NCBI GenBank assembly: GCA_964422925.1
Contig: CAYRDC010000013.1
Coordinates: forward strand, 5,206-69,205
Reading direction: 5' to 3'
DNA from: CAYRDC01 sp964422925
GTDB lineage: Bacteria; Bacteroidota; Bacteroidia; Chitinophagales; S012-47
Length of the DNA: 64,000 nucleotides
The notes under the pieces were generated by a model that did no database searches, was not told where the DNA came from, and worked only from the letters and a program-made list of their open reading frames with translations. Within the stretch, counting starts at the first letter, position 1. Every line of letters starts with the position of its first letter. Shown here in pieces: positions 47,201-54,413 of the stretch. A program made the translations under genes and the position numbers.

Positions 47201-48927
47201 CTACTCAGTCCCGCAGAAGGGTTCCAGCTAATGGACTGAATTCCCGCAGGGTCTGAAGCAGTGGCATTAATCTGGCCTGATTGTGAATTACAAAGTATTA
47301 AATCAGGCCCGGCATCCACAATAGGTAGATTAAGAACAAATACTGTAACAGTGTCTGTATTTGTACATCCATTCAAAGAGGTCAGTGTTGCTGTGTAGGT
47401 TGTTGTAGTTAATGGTGTTGCAATAGGATTTTTAAGAGTCGAATCATTCAGGGAACTTCCTGGCGACCAGCTCCACGAACCCGAACCCACCGGATTTAAT
47501 GTAGTACTTTCTCCCCGGCAGATTGTTTGATCCCAACCTGCGTTTATTTGTGGGGTAAGGTTTATCGGTACTGGTATAATAACCGTATCAATACAACCCT
47601 TGTCTGTGGTGACAATCAGCCAGGTATTGAAGTTTCCAATTCCAAGGTAGGTGTGCACCGGATTTTGTACAGTATCAGAACCGCCATCCCCGAAATACCA
47701 CTGCCAGTTAATAAAGGTACCAAAAGTTGTGGTCGAAGAGTCATAAAACTGAATGGGAGAATACTGGCAATTATCTCCCTGGTATGTAAAATTGGCATTA
47801 ACGGAGGGATACAAAATAACCAGGGCATAGGCTGTATCAGCACAGGTAAAGCCCGGATTCGCAATCAGGGTTACCAGATAGGTTCCTGTATCCGGATAGG
47901 TGTAAGAAGGAAATTCTGCCGTTGAAGTATCATTTGTAGTGGTTGGATCTCCAAAATCCCAGAAATAGGATGTTGCCCCTGCGCTGTTATTACCAAAATT
48001 CACTGTATAGTCATGACAGGCATAAATGAGGTTAGGCCCTCCGTTGGCCTGTGGTATACCGGGTATAGCCGCTGTAACTGCCTGCAGGCAGTTGGCTACA
48101 TTAAACTGAATCTCCCGGAAATACTCTCCGATCTTAACACCGTTTCTCCATTCATCGACCCCAATGTTCACGACAAACTGGCCCAGCAGATTGGGCGTTC
48201 CGGTCAATAACCCCGTGACAGGATCTATTGCCAAAGGCGGATTGCTGGCCAAGGGATAACTTGGTGAATAGCCTGAAGCGTAGTTTACCCAGTTATAAGG
48301 CGGATTAGGCGGTCCGGTTTGTCCATAGGAAGGAACTAATTTGTATGACAGGGAATCACCGTTAAGGTCTGAAGCTGAATGATCAAAATTCAAAGGAGCA
48401 TTCAGGCATACCGCCAAAGGGGGAAAATTGTTAAAGACAGGACTTGAATTGCCCGGATATGTTCCCGGATCCGGGATTTTCATAAACAGGGTCATGCCCT
48501 GGCTTAAGGGATTAATCAGATTGATAATGGTACCATTCCGGCAGCAACTTTGCCAAACCACCCAATATCCTCCGGCACTTGGGCCGAGGTTTACGGTTTT
48601 GGTAAACGTACCCTGTTGTACACAAATATTACTGGGTGGCGTTAAGCATGGGTCATTGGTACTTATAGGGAGTTGTACCGGGCCTCCGTTGATAGGCACA
48701 AACTGCGATTGCACCAAACCTCCGCTGGCATTATAAATTTTAAAAGTAGCACTGGTCGGCATCGGTGCAGTACCCGGATTGCAATCCCGGAATAATATCA
48801 TCGTTATCTCATACTGTGTCCCGCCCAGCCAACTATATCTGAAATTACCACCAATCAGGTGAGTGGCCAGGGATGAATAAGAAATAAGGGACACACAAAC
48901 GGCTAGTAGGTATCTCTTCATATTCAT
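44296..48927 (-). CDS. Giant T9SS-exported adhesin with 13 tandem repeats (paralog)
   Basis: 1543 residues with the same plan as its downstream paralog: signal peptide (about 1-21), N-terminal domain (ATHLIGGNFRYSWLGG, YEITMILFRDCNPG), two PKD domains (about 300-457, YFWDFGDP and YFGDGGSD), 13 repeats of ~76 residues (458-1452) and a 91-residue CHU_C sorting domain (PTAFSPNGDGLNDVF to GNLTLIR). Only four of its units carry the CxxC pair. The length difference to the paralog (457 residues) equals six repeat units. Start at the ATG-AAT-ATG doublet; the second ATG two codons on is an equal option. Confidence 0.9.
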   Translation of the reverse strand: MNMKRYLLAVCVSLISYSSLATHLIGGNFRYSWLGGTQYEITMILFRDCNPGTAPMPTSATFKIYNASGGLVQSQFVPINGGPVQLPISTNDPCLTPPSNICVQQGTFTKTVNLGPSAGGYWVVWQSCCRNGTIINLINPLSQGMTLFMKIPDPGTYPGNSSPVFNNFPPLAVCLNAPLNFDHSASDLNGDSLSYKLVPSYGQTGPPNPPYNWVNYASGYSPSYPLASNPPLAIDPVTGLLTGTPNLLGQFVVNIGVDEWRNGVKIGEYFREIQFNVANCLQAVTAAIPGIPQANGGPNLIYACHDYTVNFGNNSAGATSYFWDFGDPTTTNDTSTAEFPSYTYPDTGTYLVTLIANPGFTCADTAYALVILYPSVNANFTYQGDNCQYSPIQFYDSSTTTFGTFINWQWYFGDGGSDTVQNPVHTYLGIGNFNTWLIVTTDKGCIDTVIIPVPINLTPQINAGWDQTICRGESTTLNPVGSGSWSWSPGSSLNDSTLKNPIATPLTTTTYTATLTSLNGCTNTDTVTVFVLNLPIVDAGPDLILCNSQSGQINATASDPAGIQSISWNPSAGLSSTTILNPFANPVSTTTYTLTVTSNNGCTSVDSVTVYRNIITVNAGQDQSICSGDSIQLNALSPNIVTYSWSPASSLDNPGISNPMAFPAVGTDYIVMVTDSAGCAALDTVHINVNPAPPVDAGMDVAICIGSNFGLNATGAQSYSWDPDPALSCTNCQSPTATPNATTTFYVTGTDVNGCSAKDSITITVNPLPVVTVSPDDTICVGSSTNLSASGGVTYQWAPNSFLTCATCPNTGATPVNTITYTVTVTDANGCINTGTTTIYVNPLPTITVTPNSAICTGDSLQLFASGGSQYQWAPAVGLSNPNIANPKASPPVTTTYTVTVTDANGCVNTATTTVTVNAILQVSITPDDDICYGNDIQLNASGGVSYNWFPGSSLSCTNCPDPIASPLSTTTYTVLVTDANGCQNSDSVTITVDPLPNITTGPNDTICYGNSTQLLASGGVSYSWTPPNGIQNPALPDPVASPTATTTYTVTGVDANGCSNTAQVTVTVNPLPNIDAGQNTAICIGYSTQLNATGGVSYSWSPATGLSDPNIANPVANPSVTTVYTVTGTDANGCQNTDTIVVTVNSEPVITITPDVAICINDNVQLSASGGTTYQWSPATGLNNPNIANPVASPTSTTTYTVLVTDAQGCQNTDSVTVTVNSLPVVTVVPDTAICIGDAAQLQASGGVSYMWSPPTGLNNANIPNPLASPLVTTTYSVLVTDVNGCQNLGNVTVTVNMPADPNAEPDASICPGASVQLHAYNGVTYQWSPAAGLSCTNCPDPVASPGSDQTYTVTIVDANGCTNSDQVTVSLYSIPVVSAGYDVTIYKGQSVQLNAMGGVSYQWSPAMWLDNPNIQNPTSTPQDTITYVVLVTDEHGCQNTDSVTIFIIGLPEARIPTAFSPNGDGLNDVFKIKWKRNFNLVSLMIFNRWGELVFETSDINEGWDGTFNGKKQPIGTYIYYIKAVDDKGFPYQSSGNLTLIR
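44572..47556 (-). repeat. Tandem repeat block, 13 units of about 229 bp (adhesin 2)
   Basis: Same unit type as in adhesin 1, with the closing two units (SCTNCPDPVASP-type, then WLDNPNIQNP-type) matching the closing two of the paralog. This indicates that copy-number change took place in the middle of the array. Confidence 0.85.
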
Positions 48928-49063
48928 TGGATGCGTAAAGATAGTATTTTTTCAACAAAAGTCCATGCTTTCATCATAGGATTTTACACAACAACAATTA
49001 TGGTACGCAAACAGGTCTCTTAGCCAGTAGCTTAATTAACGGAGGGCGCATAAATCTTTTTAG

Positions 49064-49071
49064 TAACTTTG
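49064..49071 (+). promoter_or_regulatory. TAnnTTTG -7 box in front of the GH3-family gene
   Basis: TAACTTTG, a consensus -7 element, 33 bases before the ATG at 49105. The matching -33 TTTG is not evident. Confidence 0.4.
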
Positions 49072-49104
49072 TTGGCTCATTTTTCAGACTAAATCACCGT
49101 ATTT

Positions 49105-50661
49105 ATGCCCATAATCGGCAGTGTCATAAAGCGGGCAATTCAACTTAGAAAAACCATTACTTTTCAGCGCGGAACACCTTTACAATACCAGTTGCGCGTT
49201 TTAAAACGATTGCTGCGTCAGGCCAAAGACACAGATTTTGGGAAAACCTATCACTTTCATCAAATTCTTAAATCAGAAAATCTAATCCAGGCATTTAAGA
49301 ATGAGGTACCTGTTCATGATTACAATAGTATATACGAATGTTGGTGGCATCGGGCTCAGCAGGGAGAAAAAGATGTCTGTTGGCCGGGTAAGATCAAATA
49401 TTTTGCCATGAGTTCCGGCACCTCTGAAGCGGCCTCCAAGTATATCCCGGTTTCAAAAGAAATGTTAAAATCGATAAAAAAAGCCTCTCAGAAATTACTG
49501 TTTGCTATGTTAAATTATGACCTGCCTACCGATATTTTTCAAAAGGAAATATTGATGCTGGGCAGTTCAACCGATTTGAATTTTAACGGTGTTGTGTATG
49601 AGGGTGACATGAGCGGCATCAGCGCGCAGAATGTTCCATTCTGGCTTAATAAATTTTATTACAAACCCGAGAAAGATATTCTGGCAACCCGGAACTGGGA
49701 TGCTAAACTGGACCAAATAGCCCGCAATGCACCGAAATGGGATATTGCCATTATAGCCGGAATACCCAGCTGGGTCCAGATTATGATTGAGCGGATCCTG
49801 GAATATAATAACATTGAAACCCTTCATGAAATCTGGCCCAATCTAACTATGTATATCCATGGAGGCATTTCTTTTGAGCCATACCGCAAGACCTTTGAAC
49901 GGTTTTTCAGTAAACCCATGATTTACTCAGAAACTTATATGGCTTCAGAAGGATTTTTTGCCATGAAAACCCGGAAAAATGCCAAAGGGCTTCAAATGGT
50001 TCTTAACAATGGCATTTTTTATGAATTTGTTCCGTTTAATGAAGAAAACTTCACGGCAAACGGTGAAATAAAATCCAATCCGGCTACTTACACAATTAAT
50101 GAGGTGGAAGAAGGCATTGACTATGCCTTATTGCTTTCCACCTGCGCGGGCGCATGGCGTTACCTGATTGGTGATACGATACGTTTTGCAGATGCTAAGA
50201 AAAAAGAAATTGTAATCACTGGACGTACCAAGCATTTTTTGAGCATCTGCGGAGAGCATCTTTCAGTCGATAATATGACCCAGGCGCTGAAAATGACGGC
50301 TGACCAATTGAATATTGAATTGAAAGAATTCACTGTTCAGGGTATTCCGAGCGGCAATTTGTTTGCCCACAAATGGTATATTGGCACGGACGAGAATGTT
50401 GACGTACAGGCACTGACCCGTGCCCTGGACGAAAACTTGAAGAAAGTTAATGACGATTATGCCACAGAGAGGGCCAATGTTTTAAAAGACATACAAGTGC
50501 ATGTGATCCCGAACGAGCTATTTTTCAGGTGGCTGAAGATCAATGGCAAGGAAGGAGAGCAATATAAGTTTCCACGGGTCATGAAGCAGGAAATATTCCA
50601 TGAATGGGAATTGTTTATCGAGCAAAATACAGACTTAGTTCACCCGAATCATAGTGGATGA
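49105..50661 (+). CDS. GH3-family acyl-adenylate amide synthetase
   Basis: A 518-residue protein of the GH3 family, best known in plants for conjugating amino acids to carboxylic acids such as auxin and jasmonate through an acyl-AMP. An ATP-binding SSGTSEAASKYIPV (near 104-117) and the ANL-type C-terminal YLIGDTIRF and ITGRTKHFLSICGEHLS blocks are clear. Bacterial members have no settled substrate. The LysE exporter gene overlaps its end by 4 bases (ATGA), so synthesis and export of an amino-acid conjugate are plausible (inference). No signal peptide. Confidence 0.85.
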   Translation: MPIIGSVIKRAIQLRKTITFQRGTPLQYQLRVLKRLLRQAKDTDFGKTYHFHQILKSENLIQAFKNEVPVHDYNSIYECWWHRAQQGEKDVCWPGKIKYFAMSSGTSEAASKYIPVSKEMLKSIKKASQKLLFAMLNYDLPTDIFQKEILMLGSSTDLNFNGVVYEGDMSGISAQNVPFWLNKFYYKPEKDILATRNWDAKLDQIARNAPKWDIAIIAGIPSWVQIMIERILEYNNIETLHEIWPNLTMYIHGGISFEPYRKTFERFFSKPMIYSETYMASEGFFAMKTRKNAKGLQMVLNNGIFYEFVPFNEENFTANGEIKSNPATYTINEVEEGIDYALLLSTCAGAWRYLIGDTIRFADAKKKEIVITGRTKHFLSICGEHLSVDNMTQALKMTADQLNIELKEFTVQGIPSGNLFAHKWYIGTDENVDVQALTRALDENLKKVNDDYATERANVLKDIQVHVIPNELFFRWLKINGKEGEQYKFPRVMKQEIFHEWELFIEQNTDLVHPNHSG

Positions 50662-51278
50662 TCCAGGCAGCCAGGACGGGCATATTGTTGGGATTGACCC
50701 TGGCCGTATTGGTCGGTCCTGTTTTCTTTGCCCTGTTACAAACCAGCATTCATAAAGGCTTCGGAGCCGGTGTACGAATAGCTATCGGTATCTCTGTTAG
50801 CGATTCACTCTATATACTGGTTACCAATTTTTTTATCAGCAGCATTCAAAACCTTTCAGCTATTGAGCATTACCTGAGCCTTGTCGGGGGTATTGTGTTG
50901 ATGATCATTGGTATTCAAACTTTTTTCAGGAAGCCTAAGCTGGAAGCCAGTCCTATGCCCAATCGTTCTTTCGCACATAATGCCGGGTTAATAGTGCGTG
51001 GGTTTCTGCTCAATTTTACCCATCCGGGAGTGCTTATTTTCTGGCTTTCCGTAATTGGAGTGCTTTCCACGGAATTCAGTTACTCGATTAATGAAAAATG
51101 GCTGATGTATTCCTGTACGGTAGCTACCATTTTTACAACAGATGTCCTGAAATCATACCTTGCCAATAAAATAAAGCGATTGCTAACAGAAAGAATTTTG
51201 CTCTGGATTAATCATGGAATGGGAATAATTCTGGTTGGCTTTGGCCTGATTTTCCTGGTCAATTCCATTATGCGTTAA
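50658..51278 (+). CDS. LysE/RhtB-family exporter
   Basis: A 206-residue membrane protein with about six hydrophobic segments. The N-terminal GLTLAVLVGPVFFALLQTSIHKGF with its conserved PxF pattern (near 13-36) and the middle GFLLNFTHPGVLIFWLSVIG (near 115-134) are LysE family hallmarks. Members export amino acids or their small derivatives. It is translationally coupled to the GH3-family enzyme, which is the strongest clue to its cargo. Confidence 0.87.
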   Translation: MIQAARTGILLGLTLAVLVGPVFFALLQTSIHKGFGAGVRIAIGISVSDSLYILVTNFFISSIQNLSAIEHYLSLVGGIVLMIIGIQTFFRKPKLEASPMPNRSFAHNAGLIVRGFLLNFTHPGVLIFWLSVIGVLSTEFSYSINEKWLMYSCTVATIFTTDVLKSYLANKIKRLLTERILLWINHGMGIILVGFGLIFLVNSIMR

Positions 51279-51341
51279 CAGAGATTCAATCCTTACAGGC
51301 GAATCTTACTAATTTTAAACGCCCTGCTATAATACCTAAAC

Positions 51342-51920
51342 ATGGCCCGCCCATTTGAACATATGGAGGATTTGGAATTGGTGGCCCATTACCGGGAAAC
51401 CGGTGACAAAGCCGTCATAGGGGTTTTGTATGAACGCTATTTGCATCTGGTGCTTTCGGTTTGCAGAAAATATATGAACAACCTGGCGGAAGCTGAAGAC
51501 CGGACTATGGAAGTTTTTGAAGAGCTTTTTGAAAAATTAAGCCGCCATGAAATACGCTATTTCAGTTCCTGGCTGTATCAGGTCACCAAGAATCATTGTT
51601 TGATGTATTTGAGAAAAAACAAATCTTCAGCAGCCAACCCGGTAATGTTTGAAGACTATATGGCAGGCAATATGGAAATAGCTGAAGAGATGCATCAACT
51701 GCCCGAAGACCAACCGCCTCCTGAAGACCTGGTAGGCCACGCCCTTGAAAAATTAAATGAAGGCCAACGGATATGCGTTACCGCGTTTTACCTGCAGGGA
51801 AAATCATACAAACAAATAGCCGAAGAAACGGGGTACGAGTTGAAGAAAGTGAAAAGCTTTATCCAGAATGGCAAAAGAAATTTGAAAATTATTCTGGAGA
51901 AATATCATGAAGACAAATAA
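51342..51920 (+). CDS. ECF-type RNA polymerase sigma factor
   Basis: A 192-residue sigma-70 family factor of the ECF type. Region 2 (about 9-90) shows ELVAHYRETGDKAVIGVLYERYLHLVLSVCRKYM and EDRTMEVFEELFE. A linker is followed by region 4 (about 130-185, NEGQRICVTAFYLQGKSYKQIAEETG). It overlaps the next gene, a zinc-finger membrane protein, by 14 bases, so it is almost certainly controlled by it. The inducing signal and regulon are unknown. Confidence 0.93.
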   Translation: MARPFEHMEDLELVAHYRETGDKAVIGVLYERYLHLVLSVCRKYMNNLAEAEDRTMEVFEELFEKLSRHEIRYFSSWLYQVTKNHCLMYLRKNKSSAANPVMFEDYMAGNMEIAEEMHQLPEDQPPPEDLVGHALEKLNEGQRICVTAFYLQGKSYKQIAEETGYELKKVKSFIQNGKRNLKIILEKYHEDK

Positions 51921-53085
51921 TCAGAATAATGACAACATTTTTGGTTCTCCCGGACCTCACCTTTCCCTGGAAGAAATGAAAGGTTATTTGCAGGAGAGGT
52001 TGAATCCGGAAGCTGTGCGAAAAGTTGAATGGCACATCAGTTCATGCCCATTCTGCAGCGATGCCCTGGAAGGCCTGGAGCAGGAAAATGATTGGCCTGC
52101 TTTCGAATCTTCCCTGGCCCGGCTCAAATCCAGAATCAAATCCCTGTCCAGGTCCAAACCAGCCAGGGTTATTACTCTGCGCAACCGTTATCTGGCCCTG
52201 GCGGCTTCAGTGATGGTCCTGTTAAGTATCAGCTTCCTGGTTTACCTGAAGCTCAATCAACAATACAGTGAAAGGGTTTTCTCAAAGCATTTTGAAAAAT
52301 TTGTGGACACATTCAAACATCCAGGCCAAACCCTGGGAATAGCCGGAGAAAAATCTGCTGCTGATTTTGCAGAGACAAAGGGATCTGACAATCAAAACCA
52401 ATTGGCGGCTGAATCGCCCGTAGCCAGCGAGAATACCCCGGCCCCGCAGATACCCCCTGTTGAAGAATTACGCATCGTTGAATCAGCCCCTCGCAATGCG
52501 GTTACGGAAGATTTGGCCGACCAGGAAACAGTAGAAGAAGAACAAATAATGACCTCCGCCCCTGCGGCCGGTAATGCTACAATATGGCCTGACACATTGG
52601 TGGAAAGCATTCCCCCTGAATTCAATGGCAAAACCTTTGAATTCACAGAACCAGCGGGAAACTATGCCGAAAACGATAAAACCCTCCGAGGCAGGACCGC
52701 CAAAACAGTTCCGGCCATTGATCTGGAAGACAGCGGTGAGACTTCCCTGATGGAAACCGGAATCAAGTATTACAATGCTGACCATTTTGATGTGGCCCTC
52801 GGCTATTTCCAGGAAATCCTGCACAGGGAGCCGGACAACGACCAGGCGCTCCTTTATACCGGAATATGTTACCTCTTATTAGACAAAAGCCGTAAAGCAC
52901 TGCGGTATTTTGATCAAATACTTAAAATGGCTGGATCGGATTATGCTTACCAGGCACAATGGTACAAAGCGCTGGGTTTGCTCAAAATGAACCGGAAAAA
53001 AACCGCAATCGAACTGCTGGAAACGATTGCTAATTCACCCAGTCCCTATGCCAGGGAAGCAGAAAAAACGCTGGAAGATCTGTAA
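51907..53085 (+). CDS. Zinc-finger anti-sigma-like membrane protein with C-terminal TPR
   Basis: 392 residues. An HxxxCxxC zinc-binding motif (His43, Cys47, Cys50) in the cytoplasmic N-terminus is that of anti-sigma factors. One membrane helix (about 94-114, YLALAASVMVLLSISFLVYL) leads to a long acidic, Pro/Glu-rich outside stretch (about 150-270) and then a tetratricopeptide region (about 280-390, YFQEILHREPDNDQALLYTGICYLLLDKSRKALRYFDQIL). Probably holds the ECF factor at the membrane and senses periplasmic partners through the TPR (inference). Overlaps the sigma gene by 14 bases. Confidence 0.87.
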   Translation: MKTNNQNNDNIFGSPGPHLSLEEMKGYLQERLNPEAVRKVEWHISSCPFCSDALEGLEQENDWPAFESSLARLKSRIKSLSRSKPARVITLRNRYLALAASVMVLLSISFLVYLKLNQQYSERVFSKHFEKFVDTFKHPGQTLGIAGEKSAADFAETKGSDNQNQLAAESPVASENTPAPQIPPVEELRIVESAPRNAVTEDLADQETVEEEQIMTSAPAAGNATIWPDTLVESIPPEFNGKTFEFTEPAGNYAENDKTLRGRTAKTVPAIDLEDSGETSLMETGIKYYNADHFDVALGYFQEILHREPDNDQALLYTGICYLLLDKSRKALRYFDQILKMAGSDYAYQAQWYKALGLLKMNRKKTAIELLETIANSPSPYAREAEKTLEDL

Positions 53086-53115
53086 TTTTGACGCATCTAA
53101 GGCTTTGCCATCTCA

Positions 53116-53304
53116 ATGAATACCATCCTCAAGCTTGTCCGTTGGCTTACCCTGTTACGAGTACTTAGGCTGGTAATAGGCGCGCTCCTGATCGCAGCCG
53201 GTTATTCAGACCGCGAACCTCTTCTTGTAGCGATTGGCCTGTTCGTATTGGTACAGGGTATTTTATACCGGAACTGCGGCCCCGGATCCTGTGAGATAGA
53301 TTAA
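53116..53304 (+). CDS. Small DUF2892-like membrane protein
   Basis: 62 residues with two hydrophobic segments (RVLRLVIGALLIAAGYSD and LLVAIGLFVLVQGIL) and a short Cys-bearing tail (NCGPGSCEID). This pattern resembles small Bacteroidota relatives of the YgaP/DUF2892 membrane domain. Function is unknown. It follows the anti-sigma-like gene by 30 bases and may be co-transcribed, or may read from its own start. Confidence 0.65.
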   Translation: MNTILKLVRWLTLLRVLRLVIGALLIAAGYSDREPLLVAIGLFVLVQGILYRNCGPGSCEID

Positions 53305-53385
53305 TTCTTTTTTGCTGATCAATGGTAAAGCGGTCTATCTGTTTACTTTTTGATAGCTGCATGTGACAATGCCTTTGCTTTTGTT

Positions 53386-53393
53386 TATTTTTG
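53386..53393 (+). promoter_or_regulatory. TAnnTTTG -7 box in front of tRNA-Pro
   Basis: TATTTTTG, a full match to the -7 element, 15 bases before the mature 5' end of the tRNA. No clear -33 TTTG at the usual spacing. Confidence 0.45.
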
Positions 53394-53408
53394 CAATCCC
53401 AACCAATC

Positions 53409-53483
53409 CGGGGTGTAGCGCAGTCCGGTTAGCGCGCCTCGTTCGGGACGAGGAAGTCGGAGGTTCGAATCCTCTCACCCCGA
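53409..53483 (+). tRNA. tRNA-Pro, anticodon CGG
   Basis: A 75-base cloverleaf: acceptor CGGGGTG/CACCCCG, anticodon stem CCTCG/CGAGG with loop TTCGGGA (anticodon CGG, reading CCG), T arm GGAGG-TTCGAAT-CCTCT, discriminator A. The 3' CCA is not encoded: the next bases are CAA. A strong terminator follows directly. Confidence 0.95.
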
Positions 53484-53484
53484 C

Positions 53485-53518
53485 AATCAAAAAGCCACCG
53501 CACGGTGGCTTTTTGATT
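53485..53518 (+). terminator. Rho-independent terminator after tRNA-Pro
   Basis: Perfect 16-bp stem AATCAAAAAGCCACCG/CGGTGGCTTTTTGATT with a 2-base loop as drawn (in practice a GCACCGCACGGTG-type tip), including a T5 run. It starts one base after the tRNA region and can act on both strands. Confidence 0.88.
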
Positions 53519-53654
53519 CCCAGCAGCCAATTCCTTTCGCACAAACTTCTGGCAACTACCAAATTTACGTTGTCCGAAAAATTATACCCGGAAAATGTAA
53601 CCTTCCGTCTAAAAAATGTGTATAACATACACTCAAACAAAAGCCCCCACTGGT

Positions 53655-54347
53655 ATGAAAAAAACTAACCTCCTGAAAATCAACATTTCTGCTTTTGTAT
53701 TGCTATTGCTTTTTGTTCTGCCTAACCAACTATTAATGGCAGAAGAAGATTTACCGGAGCCCAATTCCATTCAGATAGTTGACTTTGACCTTACCATTAT
53801 TGGTGAAGATGTGCAACTTAGTTGGACCTCCTTTGTGCATGCTGATTATTTCGAAATCCAATACGCCACAGAAGCTGATGATAAAGGCGATTTGATGTTT
53901 CAAACCATCACCCGGATAGAGGCCGGTACAGAATCAACCTATTCGTTTACCGATAATATGACGGAAAAGGAAGGGCTTATGTATTACCGTATCAAAGAAA
54001 TAAACGGTAGTGAAACGCCTGTTTATTCTGAGATTAAAACGGCCAATTTTGTAAATAAAGACCGGTTTACAATGAATGTAAAGCCTGATCCGGCCTTTGA
54101 GACTATTTCGTTCATTGTGAACACGCACAAACCGGGAACTGCCCGGCTGAATATTAGTTCGATTACCGGAAATTATGAAATCACCAAAACATTAGACCTG
54201 AATAAAGGAACAAATAATCTGAAAATACAATTGCCAAAAGAACTGGATTATGGTGCTTACTTGATTTCATTTGATTTTGAAGGAACTTCCCAGGTTGTTT
54301 TGAAACAAAAAGTAGCATTAGACCAAATGGTCGTGTCTTTTGACTAA
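53655..54347 (+). CDS. Secreted fibronectin-like protein with T9SS-type C-terminal region
   Basis: About 230 residues from the MKKTNLL start at 53655; the longer frame (53616) puts a non-signal stretch in front of a good signal peptide, so the later ATG is preferred. Signal peptide residues ~1-30 (ISAFVLLLLFVLPNQLLMA). A fibronectin type III-like domain (VQLSWTSFVHADYFEIQYA through YYRIKEINGSE) follows. The last ~90 residues (MNVKPDPAFETISFIV, then LDYGAYLISFDFEGT) resemble the type A sorting fold of T9SS cargo but with an extended tail. Function unknown. Confidence 0.68.
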   Translation: MKKTNLLKINISAFVLLLLFVLPNQLLMAEEDLPEPNSIQIVDFDLTIIGEDVQLSWTSFVHADYFEIQYATEADDKGDLMFQTITRIEAGTESTYSFTDNMTEKEGLMYYRIKEINGSETPVYSEIKTANFVNKDRFTMNVKPDPAFETISFIVNTHKPGTARLNISSITGNYEITKTLDLNKGTNNLKIQLPKELDYGAYLISFDFEGTSQVVLKQKVALDQMVVSFD

Positions 54348-54388
54348 AGATTTTTCGCTTCACAATTCCGAATTGATGGTTATTGAGT

Positions 54389-54412
54389 AAAAGGAGGCAA
54401 TTGCCTCCTTTT
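54389..54412. terminator. Bidirectional terminator between the secreted protein and nadB
   Basis: Perfect 12-bp palindromic stem AAAAGGAGGCAA/TTGCCTCCTTTT followed by T on both sides. On the minus strand the nadB stop codon (54414-54416) lies in the AT tract just before the hairpin, so the transcript end falls immediately after the nadB coding region. Confidence 0.82.
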
Positions 54413-54413
54413 T

